Assembly (NCBI GenBank): GCA_900541965.1
Contig: UQLN01000008.1
Location: forward strand, 1 to 64,000
Reading direction: 5' to 3'
DNA: 64,000 nt
Origin: an uncultured Parabacteroides sp.
GTDB taxonomy: Bacteria > Bacteroidota > Bacteroidia > Bacteroidales > Tannerellaceae
Shown: one piece after another, positions 7,019-17,000 of the stretch
Layout: every line of letters begins with the position of its first letter
Numbering within the stretch: the first letter of the stretch is position 1
Made by a program: the position numbers and the translations under genes
The notes under the pieces: model-generated
Database searches by the model: none
The model's input: only the letters and a program-made list of their open reading frames with translations
Told to the model about the DNA's origin: nothing

Positions 7019-9154
7019 ATGAAAATCAACACTGTAGAAATTCGAAATTTCAGAAAATTGAAGTCATGTAAAATTGATTTTTCAGAAAAAGAAACAATAT
7101 TTGTTGGCGCAAATAATAGCGGTAAGACAACAGCTATGGATGCTCTTATGGCATTTCTAAAAACTAAAAATTTCAAGACTCAAGATTTTACATTGCCCAA
7201 TTGGATAAAATTAAATGAAATTAGTGAGAAATGGATTAGCGAAGAAGTAAAAGAAGAAGATAAGTCTATAAAATTAATCGAGGAATTATTACCTACTTTA
7301 GATATTTGGCTATATGTAGAGAATAGTGAACTTCACTATGTTAGTCACATAATTCCATCACTAGACTGGAAAGGAGGAATACTTGGCTTAAGATTAAGAT
7401 ATGAGCCTAAAGATATAGATGAATTGATAAAAGAGTATTCTTCCACTTACAAAAAATCAAATCAACTTCTTAAGGATAAAAAGAAAGAATTCAAACTTTG
7501 GCCTAAACATTTTTGGGATTTTTGTGAAAGAAAAATTAATGCTCATTTTTCATTGAATACTTATTTGTTAGACCCTGATAAATATGGAATAAATCAAGAA
7601 TTAACAGAAAGCAACATATCACTGGATGGCGATGTATTAAAAGGGTTAATTAGAATTGATATCATTAATGCACAAAGGGGATTTAGCGATGTGAATTCCG
7701 ATATAGAAAACAACAATTTGAAAAACTTGTCATCTCAATTACGCGCATATTATGACAAGCACCTGAATCCATCATTAGAACCTACTGAAACAGATATAGA
7801 AGCATTAGAGTCTATAAATATTGCACAAGATGCCTTTGACAAAAATCTAAAAGAAAGCTTTAAGAATTCTTTGTCAGAACTTGAGGGACTAAATTATCCA
7901 GGATTTGGAAACCCTCAAATTCAACTTTCTACTAAGGTTTCAACGTCTGATGGCTTACAACATGATTCTGCCGTACAATATTTTATAGAAGAAGGCTTGT
8001 CCTTGCCTGAAAAATATAACGGATTAGGTTATCAAAATCTAATATCAATAATCTTCAAATTGATTAGATTTAGAGATGAATGGATGAGAGTAGGAAAACA
8101 AATAATAAAAGATGATGAGATAATAGAACCTTTACATTTAGTGCTAATTGAAGAGCCAGAAGCCCATCTTCACGCTCAGGTACAACAAGTTTTTATTAAA
8201 AAAGCTTATGATGTATTGAGGAATAATGAGATTCTAAAAGACAAAAAAGATTTCTCTACACAATTGGTGATTAGTACTCACTCCAGTTATATTGCTCATC
8301 AGAAATTTATATGTTTAAGATATTTCAAACGTAATGAGTGCAATAGTTTTCCAACATCAGAAGTAGTCAATGTATCAACAACGTTTGGATCAGAAGATGA
8401 TACCACTAAATTCGTTATAAGATATTTAAATACTACTCATAATGATGTTTTCTTTGCTGATGCTGTAATCTTAGTAGAAGGTCCCGCAGAAAGAATACTT
8501 TTGCCACACTTCATAAAGAACAATTGTGATACTCTTGATAATTGTTATATTACTATATTAGAAATAGGGGGCAGTCATGCCCATCGATTAAAACCGCTCA
8601 TTGAAAATTTAGGAATAATTTGTTTAATAATAACAGATATAGATTCTGTTGATCCTGCTAATAATAAAAAGTGTCAACCTGAATTAGGAAAAGGATTTCA
8701 GAGCAATAATGACACTCTTAAAAGTTGGCATCCTTGTGAATCTGATTTGGATAAATTGTTAAGTCTTTCGACTGCTGATAAAGTGAAAGCCGACCTGCCG
8801 ATAAGGGTGGCTTATCAAAAAGCTGTTGAGTTTGAAGATAAAAAGATGTCAGTTTATCCCTATACTTTTGAAGATTCATTAGTGCTTGAAAATAAGGAAA
8901 AATTTAAATCTATAACAAAATCAAAAGGCTTATTAAAGAAGATGGTAGATGCTGCAAAGAATGAAGATTTGAAAACATGTTCTACGGTAGCTTATTTAAA
9001 CATAAATGCAGAGGGAGCAAAAAAAGCAGAATTTGCCCTAGATGTTTTATATCTCGAAGATCCCAAAACATTTATCATCCCGACTTACATAAAAGAAGGT
9101 TTAGATTGGTTAGAAACACAATTGTCAAAGGATAAGCAAGGATTAAATATATAA
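7019..9154 (+). CDS. OLD-family ATPase-TOPRIM nuclease, GajA-like
   Basis: A 711-residue protein with an ABC-type ATPase and a C-terminal TOPRIM nuclease. Walker A is GANNSGKTT (residues 30-38), Walker B is LVLIEEPEAHLH (about 374-385), and the H-switch is VISTHSS (about 418). The TOPRIM glutamate lies in VILVEGPAERILLP (about 482-495), with an acidic motif ITDIDSVDP (about 538-546). This is the GajA architecture, and the next gene is a UvrD-like helicase 3 bp away, as in Gabija phage defence. It is longer than the best-known GajA (about 580 residues), so it may be a distant branch. It acts on DNA in the cytoplasm. Confidence 0.85.
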   Translation: MKINTVEIRNFRKLKSCKIDFSEKETIFVGANNSGKTTAMDALMAFLKTKNFKTQDFTLPNWIKLNEISEKWISEEVKEEDKSIKLIEELLPTLDIWLYVENSELHYVSHIIPSLDWKGGILGLRLRYEPKDIDELIKEYSSTYKKSNQLLKDKKKEFKLWPKHFWDFCERKINAHFSLNTYLLDPDKYGINQELTESNISLDGDVLKGLIRIDIINAQRGFSDVNSDIENNNLKNLSSQLRAYYDKHLNPSLEPTETDIEALESINIAQDAFDKNLKESFKNSLSELEGLNYPGFGNPQIQLSTKVSTSDGLQHDSAVQYFIEEGLSLPEKYNGLGYQNLISIIFKLIRFRDEWMRVGKQIIKDDEIIEPLHLVLIEEPEAHLHAQVQQVFIKKAYDVLRNNEILKDKKDFSTQLVISTHSSYIAHQKFICLRYFKRNECNSFPTSEVVNVSTTFGSEDDTTKFVIRYLNTTHNDVFFADAVILVEGPAERILLPHFIKNNCDTLDNCYITILEIGGSHAHRLKPLIENLGIICLIITDIDSVDPANNKKCQPELGKGFQSNNDTLKSWHPCESDLDKLLSLSTADKVKADLPIRVAYQKAVEFEDKKMSVYPYTFEDSLVLENKEKFKSITKSKGLLKKMVDAAKNEDLKTCSTVAYLNINAEGAKKAEFALDVLYLEDPKTFIIPTYIKEGLDWLETQLSKDKQGLNI

Positions 9155-9157
9155 TAA

Positions 9158-11041
9158 ATGGCTCACTATACAAACGATATAGATAATAATGTGGATGAGA
9201 TGATTTATGAATGTATCATCCCGTCTTCTTCTAAAAGCTTTTTTCTTTTTGCGGGAGCAGGTTCTGGTAAAACAAGAACTTTAGTAAATGCACTTTCTAA
9301 ATTTAAGGACGAATATGGAAAAGACTTTAGAATAAAAAATAAGGCGATTGCGATTATAACTTATACAAATGCTGCCGCAGACGAAATTAGTAGACGATTA
9401 GACTACAACTCTATTTTTCAGGTACGTACAATTCATAGTTTTGCATGGGATTTAATTAGAAATTTTACTTCAGACATAAAAGGGTGGCTCAAAGAAAGTG
9501 TTAAGGAAGAAGTCTTGAAATTAGAAGCTGAACAATCTAAAAGTAAAAATCTAAATAACAAAACTTCTATTGCAAGAGCAAAAAAAATAGAATCAAAAAC
9601 AAAACGATTAGAGTTATTAGATGGGGTTCATAAATTTATTTATAATCCTAATGGGGATAATTTAACAAAAGACTCTCTTAGTCACAATGAGGTTATTACA
9701 ATTGCAGCTAGTTTTATTCAGAGAAAGAAATTATTTCAACAAATTGTAATAACTAAGTATCCAATAATCTTAATAGACGAAAGTCAAGACACAAAAAAAG
9801 AATTAATTGATGCATTTTTTAACTTACAATCAATAAATAAAAACAGATTTTGTTTAGGATTGTTTGGAGATACAATGCAGAGAATTTACATGGATGGTAA
9901 AGAAAATTTAGGTATAGAGTTACCTAATGATTGGATAACTCCAGCAAAAAAAATGAACCACCGTTCAAAATCAAGAATTGTTGACCTAATTAATAAAATA
10001 AGACAGAATGTTGATACACAAATACAACTCCCAAGAATTGAAAAAATGGGCGGATATGTTAAATTCTTTTCAGTTTCTAGAAGCAGATTGAAATTGGAAA
10101 CAGAGAATGATGTTTGTCAAAAAATGAAAGAATATACAGGTGATGACAAATGGATTGGAGAAAATTCTAATGTAATGACTCTTATATTGGAACACCATAT
10201 GGCTGCTAAACGAATGGGGTTTTCGACATTCTTCGAGCCATTATATAAAATTGATAAGCTGAAAACGAGCCTATTGGATGGTAGCTCGGAAGTAATAAAT
10301 TTTTATACTAAAATAATTCTCCCTATTTATAATGCGAACAAGAATGGAAATAAATTTGGAATAGCTAGCTGTGTAAAAAAATATTCTCCGCTTATCTCTA
10401 AACAAGTTTTATCCAAAGATTCTAATAAGTTGGAAACTTTGCATTTAACGAATGATAAAGTTAAAGAATTACTTCATTTATGGGATGACAACAAAGAACC
10501 GACTCTATCAGAAATCCTAAACAATATAAGTTCATCCAGTTTATTTAAAATACCCAATGTCTTGAAAATCGTTCTGGCTCAACAAAAAGGAGAAAATATA
10601 GAAACAGAAGAAGAAGAAAATGTAGCTGATGATAGTGATATCCTATCTGCTTGGGGAGCAGCATTGTCTGCAAAATTTTCGGAAATAATTAAATATAATG
10701 AGTATATTAATGGGGAATCGAAATTCAGCACACATCAAGGAGTTAAGGGATTAGAGTACGAGCGAGTAATGGTGATAATTGATGACGAAGAATCGCGAGG
10801 TTTTTTATTTAGTTATGACAAATTATTCGAAATAACCTCATTATCAGAAAATGACGAGAAAAATATTCAAGAAGGAAAGGAAACGGGTATTGATAGGACA
10901 AAACGACTATTTTACGTTGCTTGTAGTAGAGCGAAAGAAAGTCTCGCTATAATTGCCTACACTGATGACCCAGAGGGTTTGAAGAAAAATGTAGTGAATT
11001 TCGGCTGGTTTAGTGATCACGAAGTTGAAATTATGAAATAA
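9158..11041 (+). CDS. UvrD/Rep-like helicase, GajB-like
   Basis: A 627-residue superfamily 1 helicase. Motif I is GAGSGKT (residues 33-39), motif Ia lies in AIITYTNAAADEI, motif II is ILIDESQDT (about 202-210), motif III is in GLFGDTMQRIY, and the C-terminal motifs are STHQGVKGLEYERV and RLFYVACSRAKE. Paired with the upstream OLD nuclease it matches GajB of Gabija, where it would sense or process DNA termini made by infection. It is longer than typical GajB (about 500 residues), with extra helical sequence around residues 110-190. Confidence 0.85.
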   Translation: MAHYTNDIDNNVDEMIYECIIPSSSKSFFLFAGAGSGKTRTLVNALSKFKDEYGKDFRIKNKAIAIITYTNAAADEISRRLDYNSIFQVRTIHSFAWDLIRNFTSDIKGWLKESVKEEVLKLEAEQSKSKNLNNKTSIARAKKIESKTKRLELLDGVHKFIYNPNGDNLTKDSLSHNEVITIAASFIQRKKLFQQIVITKYPIILIDESQDTKKELIDAFFNLQSINKNRFCLGLFGDTMQRIYMDGKENLGIELPNDWITPAKKMNHRSKSRIVDLINKIRQNVDTQIQLPRIEKMGGYVKFFSVSRSRLKLETENDVCQKMKEYTGDDKWIGENSNVMTLILEHHMAAKRMGFSTFFEPLYKIDKLKTSLLDGSSEVINFYTKIILPIYNANKNGNKFGIASCVKKYSPLISKQVLSKDSNKLETLHLTNDKVKELLHLWDDNKEPTLSEILNNISSSSLFKIPNVLKIVLAQQKGENIETEEEENVADDSDILSAWGAALSAKFSEIIKYNEYINGESKFSTHQGVKGLEYERVMVIIDDEESRGFLFSYDKLFEITSLSENDEKNIQEGKETGIDRTKRLFYVACSRAKESLAIIAYTDDPEGLKKNVVNFGWFSDHEVEIMK

Positions 11042-11080
11042 GATAAAAGTAAAAAGAAAGCAAATATTATAGGTTGTAAA

Positions 11081-11122
11081 TGCTAAATCCGATAAACTAT
11101 TTTTGTTTTATCAGATTAAGCA
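11081..11122. terminator. Imperfect hairpin between helicase gene and integrase
   Basis: TGCTAAATCCGATAAA (11081-11096) pairs with TTTATCAGATTAAGCA (11107-11122), with two mismatches, between the convergent helicase and integrase reading frames. It probably ends transcription from one or both sides; the T-run is weak. Confidence 0.4.
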
Positions 11123-11186
11123 TTATCTTCGTAACAGGTTATTGAAATGATGCAAACTTAAGAATATTAGAGTAGAGAGCACGTTG

Positions 11187-12338
11187 CTAAACCATTACCC
11201 TTTTCGGAATCATACATAATAATGCACTGTTTATCAACTGGATAAATTGCATACACACAGTAGTGGCATAGCTGTGGCGGGCTGTGTGCGTGGAAATTTC
11301 CTTATGAATCCCGCACAAATCGCTGATTTCTTTCAGATAACTATTCATTTTCTGATTGCAAGGGACAGGCAGTAAAACATTCTGTTTTTGACACTTTGGA
11401 TTATCCTTATACTTCTCAATAATAGCCAAAGGAATATCCAGTAGCGGAATATTACACATATTCTTTGTCTTCTGCCGAGCCTTGCGAATCCAAAAGTTAC
11501 CTTCTCTGTCTTTTACGATATGTTCAGCCGTTAGTTGCTTAATATCTATAAATGACAAGCCCGTATAGCATCCAAAAATGAAAATATCACGTACTAAATC
11601 AATACGAGGTAAATCAAATTTCTTATTTGTTATGATTTGCAATTCATCCCAAGTCAAGAACTCCCGATTGACTTCCTTTTCATGGAACTTGATACCAGTA
11701 AAAGGGTCTTTGTTTATCCACTCATTGGCAAGAGATAGATTAGTAATCTTTTTCAGGCATTTCATGTAACGGATAACGGTATTTTGAGCACATTTCTTTT
11801 CTGTTTTCAAGTAAAAGTCAAAAGCCCGAATAAACTCTCCGTTTATATCTTTGAGTGGTAAATCTTCTTTGTCATATTTGATTTTGATAAGTTCGGCTAA
11901 ATAGCGTTTACAACTTTCATAACGACGTACAGTGACTAAAGCGAAGTCTTTGCCTACCAACTGGCGACATTGGTCGTTATGCTCTTGAAAAGTAGCTATA
12001 AGTGTTTTAGGTTCTTCTTTTTCTTCCAAGTTAAAGAATTTATCCCGAAGAATGGTAGCTGTTATAGGTAGACTTTCCTTTTTTAGCTCTGCATGTATAT
12101 TATATAACTTGATTCGGGCTTCTTCAATAAACTTGTTTAGGTCGTTTGATTTGCGGTCTTTACCACGAGAACATTCTTTCGCCTGATTCCATAGGGAGGG
12201 GGTAATGCTTTTACGGATATTCGTTTCAGAACGAATATTATTAACCGTAATCCGCATACATACAGAGGCTTCACCATTCTTCAATAGTTTGGTTTTCTTT
12301 AAGAAGAACAAAACACTAAATGAATTTCTTTCCATCAT
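11187..12338 (-). pseudogene. Tyrosine recombinase (integrase) lacking its catalytic C-terminus
   Basis: The protein has the Bacteroides integrase layout: an N-terminal arm-binding domain (FSVLFFLKKTKLLKNGE), a SAM-like core domain, and a catalytic domain with FGCYTGLSFIDIKQL and the box ISTHTARHSYATTVC. Sequence similarity stops right after that box. The last 21 residues do not resemble an integrase, and no tyrosine active site or GH-motif segment follows in any frame. The start is taken at 12338 because a -7 box TAATTTTG (12362-12369) lies just upstream; the frame open to 12410 precedes this promoter. It lies next to tRNA-Phe, a common target. Confidence 0.8.
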
Positions 12339-12361
12339 TTTTCTACCTGTTTTAAGTGATA

Positions 12362-12369
12362 CAAAATTA
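12362..12369 (-). promoter_or_regulatory. -7 promoter box of the integrase gene
   Basis: On the minus strand TAATTTTG fits TAnnTTTG and places the transcription start about 17 bp before the ATG at 12338. This decides the start codon of the integrase. Confidence 0.55.
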
Positions 12370-12432
12370 TGGAAATGTGGAGAGAGTTTCGCTATGTAAC
12401 ATATTGACAAACAGCGTCAAACAAAGACAAAA

Positions 12433-12466
12433 GGTGGAGATGAAATATCTCCTGATTTGCTCCACC
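12433..12466. repeat. Overlapping alternative stems between integrase and tRNA-Phe
   Basis: GGTGGAG (12433-12439) pairs with CTCCACC (12460-12466), while GGAGAT (12436-12441) pairs with ATCTCC (12447-12452); the two stems exclude each other. They lie between the integrase promoter and the tRNA-Phe terminator, where an attachment site or integrase-binding sites would be expected. Confidence 0.45.
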
Positions 12467-12510
12467 GAAGTAGGTTGAAATTTGCTGTTTTTTGCGTAGC
12501 GGGTAAAAAT

Positions 12511-12544
12511 AAAAACTCCCGATATTCGTTGAATATCAGGAGTT
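12511..12544 (-). terminator. Terminator of tRNA-Phe
   Basis: On the minus strand a 15-bp stem (AAACTCCTGATATTC and its partner, one mismatch) with a 3-nt loop is followed by TTTTTATTTTT. It lies 25 bp downstream of the tRNA. Confidence 0.8.
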
Positions 12545-12569
12545 TACTTCTTTTTGCTTTCTCTAAAAG

Positions 12570-12642
12570 TGGTGCCACCAGGAATCGAACCGGGGACACA
12601 AGGATTTTCAGTCCTTTGCTCTACCAACTGAGCTATGGCACC
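12570..12642 (-). tRNA. tRNA-Phe (GAA)
   Basis: A 73-nt cloverleaf on the minus strand: acceptor GGTGCCA/TGGCACC, D-arm AGCTCAGTTGGTAGAGC, anticodon loop with GAA within GGACTGAAAATCC, and T-loop GGTTCGATTCC. The CCA end is not encoded. A promoter (12673-12680) and a terminator (12511-12544) flank it. It neighbours the integrase and is the probable historical integration target of the element. Confidence 0.93.
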
Positions 12643-12672
12643 ATCATGTATGTCTTTCTTTTAAAGACGCTG

Positions 12673-12680
12673 CAAAGGTA
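12673..12680 (-). promoter_or_regulatory. -7 promoter box of tRNA-Phe
   Basis: TACCTTTG on the minus strand, 31 bp from the tRNA 5' end, matches the Bacteroidetes TAnnTTTG consensus. The tRNA-Pro promoter has exactly the same octamer. Confidence 0.65.
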
Positions 12681-12833
12681 GATATATTTTTTAATCCTGC
12701 AAGAGGATACGAAAAACCATGCTCATCTTTAACATTTATTCAATAAATCGATATTCAAGACTTAGAAAGAATAAGATTTTGCTAAGAAGTCACCAGAAAA
12801 ATGCAGTTTCATAGAAAAAAAATGAACAAATTA

Positions 12834-12863
12834 TTTGCGAGTTCAAATTTATTTGTACCTTTG
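12834..12863 (+). promoter_or_regulatory. Promoter of tRNA-Pro
   Basis: A textbook primary-sigma promoter of Bacteroidetes: TTTG at 12834-12837 (-33) and TACCTTTG at 12856-12863 (-7), 18 bp apart, 16 bp before the tRNA. Confidence 0.75.
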
Positions 12864-12879
12864 CAGCCGTAATCAAAAA

Positions 12880-12953
12880 CGGGATGTAGCACAGTTGGCT
12901 AGCGCGCCACGTTCGGGACGTGGAGGTCGGAAGTTCGAGTCTTCTCATCCCGA
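12880..12953 (+). tRNA. tRNA-Pro (CGG)
   Basis: A 74-nt cloverleaf: acceptor CGGGATG/CATCCCG, anticodon stem CCACG/CGTGG with loop TTCGGGA (anticodon CGG at 12914-12916), and T-arm AAGTTCGAGTCTT. CCA is not encoded. A weak stem (AAGGGTAAG/CTTGCCCTT) follows at about 12961-12996 and may be its terminator; 13010-13090 holds nothing recognisable. Confidence 0.92.
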
Positions 12954-13090
12954 CTACAAAAAGGGTAAGTAACTTAGAAGTAAGTTCTTGCCCTTTAGTC
13001 GTTTTTAACACCGGGACAAAAAAACGGGACAACTAAAAAAGAAACTAATTTATGGAAAAAGGACTTTTAATTCCCTGAATATTCAATAAC

Positions 13091-13738
13091 ATGAAAATTA
13101 CACCTCCACGATTGGCAAAACACCTTCATGAAAACATTCCTTTTCAGGATATCGTAAGAAACAATGAAGAAGATTTGACAGAACATGCTTTCAAGAGCCA
13201 GCGAATAGACGGATGGAAAAGGAATAATATGTCCATACAATCCTGTACATTCTCCGGTTGTATGTTTACTGGGTGCAGCATAAAGAAATCACAGTTCAGT
13301 GATGTGATATTCAGAAATTGCGATTTATCCAATATGAATCTGACTGGATGCGGCTTCCACCGGGTGGAGTTTATCGAATGTAAACTTATGGGGACAAATC
13401 TCCAGGACGGGATATTTAACCACATTCTTTTTCAAGAATGCAAAGGAGATTACCTGAACCTCTCCACGAGCAAGCTAAACTATGTCAATTTTGACCGCAG
13501 TACTTTGACTGGTATGGCAATGGAAAATTGTAAAATCACCCATATAAACTTTGAAAACTGCAACCTGAAAGAAGCAGAATTTTATCATACCCCGCTAAAA
13601 GGGATCGATTTTACCGGCTCCGACATATCCGGCATCCGCGTAAGCCTGATAAACAGCAGCGAATTAAAAGGCGCCACCGTTACCTCCTTACAAGCCTTGG
13701 AATTAGCACGGATGTTGGGGATAGATGTCAAAGATTAA
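13091..13738 (+). CDS. Pentapeptide-repeat protein
   Basis: A 215-residue protein made largely of pentapeptide repeats of the A(D/N)LXX type, for example CDLSNMNLTGCGF, CKLMGTNLQDGIF, CNLKEAEFYHTPLKGIDFTGSDISG. These repeats form a right-handed beta-helix. Length and pattern are like Qnr/McbG-type proteins that mimic DNA and protect gyrase, but chromosomal members in Bacteroidales have not been tied to quinolone resistance in general. It is a single gene after tRNA-Pro with no clear partner. Family is firm, function open. Confidence 0.85.
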   Translation: MKITPPRLAKHLHENIPFQDIVRNNEEDLTEHAFKSQRIDGWKRNNMSIQSCTFSGCMFTGCSIKKSQFSDVIFRNCDLSNMNLTGCGFHRVEFIECKLMGTNLQDGIFNHILFQECKGDYLNLSTSKLNYVNFDRSTLTGMAMENCKITHINFENCNLKEAEFYHTPLKGIDFTGSDISGIRVSLINSSELKGATVTSLQALELARMLGIDVKD

Positions 13739-13762
13739 ACAGTCTATTAGGGCAAAACAACC

Positions 13763-14029
13763 CTATTTCGTATAATCCGGATGGCGATGCAACCAAACCA
13801 CTGCATAAGGACAAGTTGCCAACGGCTTCATGCCATTCTCCAAAGCATAATCATACGCATATTTAACCAAAGCCGCAGCCACGCCACGTCCCTCTATTGC
13901 AGGAGGGACAATTGTATGAATAATATCCAGTTTACCTCCGGACAAACGGTATTCTACAAATGCCGTAACCCCTTCCAACGTTGTTTCGAAACGTTTTTTC
14001 TCCGGGTGATGAGTAATAATGCAATCCAT
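13763..14029 (-). CDS. Small GNAT-family acetyltransferase (YjdJ/GTL-like)
   Basis: An 88-residue protein with the short GNAT form: VTAFVEYRLSGGKLDIIHTIVPPAIEGRGVAAALVKYAYDYA, then PLATCPYAVVWLHRHPDY. The RGVAAALV segment fits the acetyl-CoA pyrophosphate loop, and the final CPYAVVWLHRHPDY is typical of the YjdJ/Gtl-like group. The substrate is unknown. It lies 8 bp downstream of the giant AsmA-like gene on the same strand and may be expressed from it. Confidence 0.8.
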   Translation of the reverse strand: MDCIITHHPEKKRFETTLEGVTAFVEYRLSGGKLDIIHTIVPPAIEGRGVAAALVKYAYDYALENGMKPLATCPYAVVWLHRHPDYTK

Positions 14030-14037
14030 AATCTTTT

Positions 14038-17000
14038 TTACTTTATCGGTTCAAACTCAAGAAATAATTGATTCTGATCATTCGCTTCCGGCAATGCCTC
14101 TTTTGGCTCTTTCTTCTTTTTATGGAAGAAGTTCTTTACCTTTTTGAAGAAAGTCATCACATTTTGCGCCATATCCTGCTTTTTCTTGGATACGCCAACC
14201 GACTCAACCAATGCCGGGCGGAGGATTTGCCACAAATAATTGAAAGTAGAATGATAAGGATCTCTTATTATTGTAACATTCGAATGTCTCGGTTTGTTAA
14301 AGCCACGCTTTGTTTTATCGGGGTTATTGTGTTTTAATATGCGGTTCACAAGCTCCGTCAGGAATTTCTTGTCTGTCACCTCGCCGTCTTTTTCTTTGAG
14401 AAGCACTGCCCGCAAATCGGAATATAGGAATAGCATATCGACTGTCGCATCTTTGCTGGTTGCCTCCGTACTAAAAGTAAAATCTTTCAAATGCCCGCTT
14501 TCTACCTGCGCCAGAGCCAAAGGGGTTATCAGTTCATTCAATGCCGTCAAATCAAAATCACTCATGCAGGCGGTCAAAAGGAAACGGTCATTCAACGAAT
14601 CGACCGGTAGCATCCAAGTGGCGGTAAAGCCTCCTTTTCCCATAAATTTGCCGTCAGCATCCAAACGGATATATTGCTCCGGATAGGAAACGATATTGGT
14701 CAATCCGGTAAATGTACCGTTCATATCCGTAAAAAAAAGTTTGCCGGGAACCGTTCCTTTTTTGGACAGTTCTTCATAAACGACGGAAAAATTATTTACC
14801 CCTAATTTCCGTATGTCGATCTGCAACGGTGCTTTCTGTAACGCTTCATAAACCATCGGGACAATACGACGGGGAACTGCAATCTTCTGGTTTTTAAAAT
14901 TACCCAATACGGCATCTTTCACCTGTACATCCTCTATCCGCAATGCCTTATCGGAAACCAAAGTGGGTATATCGATATTCGAAAGGGATAAACTTCCCAC
15001 ACTCACATCAAACCAATCCTTATGCTGAGGCTGGAGATAAGCAAATTCCATTTTAGGGTAAGGAGAAAAGAAGCGGAGGTTCTCCACCTTCAAATCCGTA
15101 TTATCGATTGCCACATGCCCGACCTTAAGAGTGTAGAAGCCATTATCCAAAGGGAATACCAAATTACGGGTGGAGAAACGAATATCATCCAGTTTAAACA
15201 GACGCTCCCTGTTATCAACCGTCACCCCTTCCAACACAAGGTTCACGGTATCCAACCTCTGATACTCCAAGGTATATCCCTTTCCCCAAAAAGCATAATC
15301 GACTTTCGCATTCGACAAATCGAACTTCTCTAAAGAAATACGTCCTGCCACTGGCGACAGGAGATGATAAATATCCAAAGATGCAGGTTTTGAAACCGTT
15401 TCTTTTTCTTTTCTCTTAGGTTGTACCGGCTGATAGGAAACAGAAGGGTTCAACAGGCTTATCGCACCCAAATGAAGGGAAGAATCTTTCCAGGCTATTT
15501 TATCCACTTCAAACTTATCCAGTAAAACGGACAGGTTTAGCTGGTCATCCTTAAACATTTGTATATCGGGAGAGTCTATCTGTAACGTGCCTAAAGACAA
15601 ATGATGCAGCGGATTCTCAGGCAATCGCCTCAGCCCTGTTACATGCAACGCCGGAACCGATGCACTGAAATAAGTATCCGGTGCCTTTTCCCACAAGCTA
15701 TCCTGGGGCGTAAGTTTTATATCATGCAGAGACAGGATTCCTTTTACCGTAGAGAAATTTCCTTTTCCAATGGAAAGCCTGTACGTTTTCCCCGGCAAAT
15801 AATTATCAAAATGGCTGAAGTTAAAGCCCATATTCCCATAATCAAAAAGCCATCCCCGCTTTTTCCCCGTCCGTTCGTCCACCAAAATATCCGTTGCAAA
15901 GAAGTTGAAATTCTTTAATGTATAACTAACCGGGTCTGCCGCTTTCCGGTCGTCCCATTCAAAATAGGCACTATTCAGAGACACTTTCTTTACCGACAGA
16001 TAGCGGAAAAACGGATTTAAAATGCTCTCCACATCGATATGGCTGTTGCCAGCCGGTTTCGCCGGCTTATTTTCTTTGTCCGCCTTCCAGTAGGCAGCCG
16101 CTACCACATAATGCAGGTTCGGGCGGTCTATTTTAAACTGCTCCGCACTAATCCCGTTATCGTACACCAGACCGGTGAAACTAACGGTATCGATTGTTCC
16201 GGACATATAGTCGTTGCGGGTTTTGGTCGAGAGCGGATGCAAGGCGATTCCTTCAATCCTAAAATCGCCTTTTTCCGTATCCAGTGCCATACGTTTTATA
16301 TTCAGGCGATGATTCCGTGCGCTCATCCTCCCTTCTATCCCGGTTGCTTCAAAGGCAAAACTACGGGAATACCAGAACCCGTGTTCCACTTCGGAAAGGG
16401 AATCCACCCGGAAGCCGTTTGCCTTAAAATCCAGATTCGCCAGTTTATAAACCTCAACGGAATCTTTCAAAGCATAGGAATATTGCATTTTAGCCTGCCG
16501 GATACCTATTGTTTGAACTGCCACGCTATGCAAAATGGGTGAGATGATTTCATAAAGAGACAATGCCCTCACCAGCGAATCCGCATCTATTTTCGTTACC
16601 GGAGTTGCTTTAGTTTTTTCTTTTCTACGATGGTTCTCATTTACAAAACTATAAACATTTATATCCGGAGATGAGATGGTAAAGGCATCAGCCGCCAGGT
16701 AGTTCAACGCTTTCTCGCGGCGGAATGCAACGCCCTGCACTTCCACAGTTTTCACAAAAGCATCCAAGAAACGGTCCGGTTTCTGCTTTCTGGCTTTCCA
16801 TAAGGTATCCTGAGGCTGGAGATTGATATCGGAAATATAAATCACCGAATCTTCGGTACTTAGCATGATACTATCGGTATTCAGGGTAAAATCGTTATTC
16901 GCCAACAAAAGTTGGGGCTGGTTCGTTTCAAAATCAAAATTATCGCAATACAGCAGCTTTCCGCTATCGGACGAATTTTCATCCAGCCTGAAACCATAGG

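Noticed and set aside
7019..11041. RecBCD/AddAB-type repair pair
   Set aside because: The first protein is an OLD-type ATPase with TOPRIM nuclease, not an AddB/RecB-like nuclease; the pair order and spacing fit Gabija.
12433..12466. Attenuator in the integrase leader
   Set aside because: The stems lie upstream of the integrase promoter (12362-12369), so they are not in its transcript.
12457..12681. 74-codon ORF across tRNA-Phe
   Set aside because: It covers the tRNA and its terminator on the opposite strand.
12790..13032. 80-codon ORF antisense to tRNA-Pro
   Set aside because: It is translated from the tRNA complement; such frames are common annotation artefacts.
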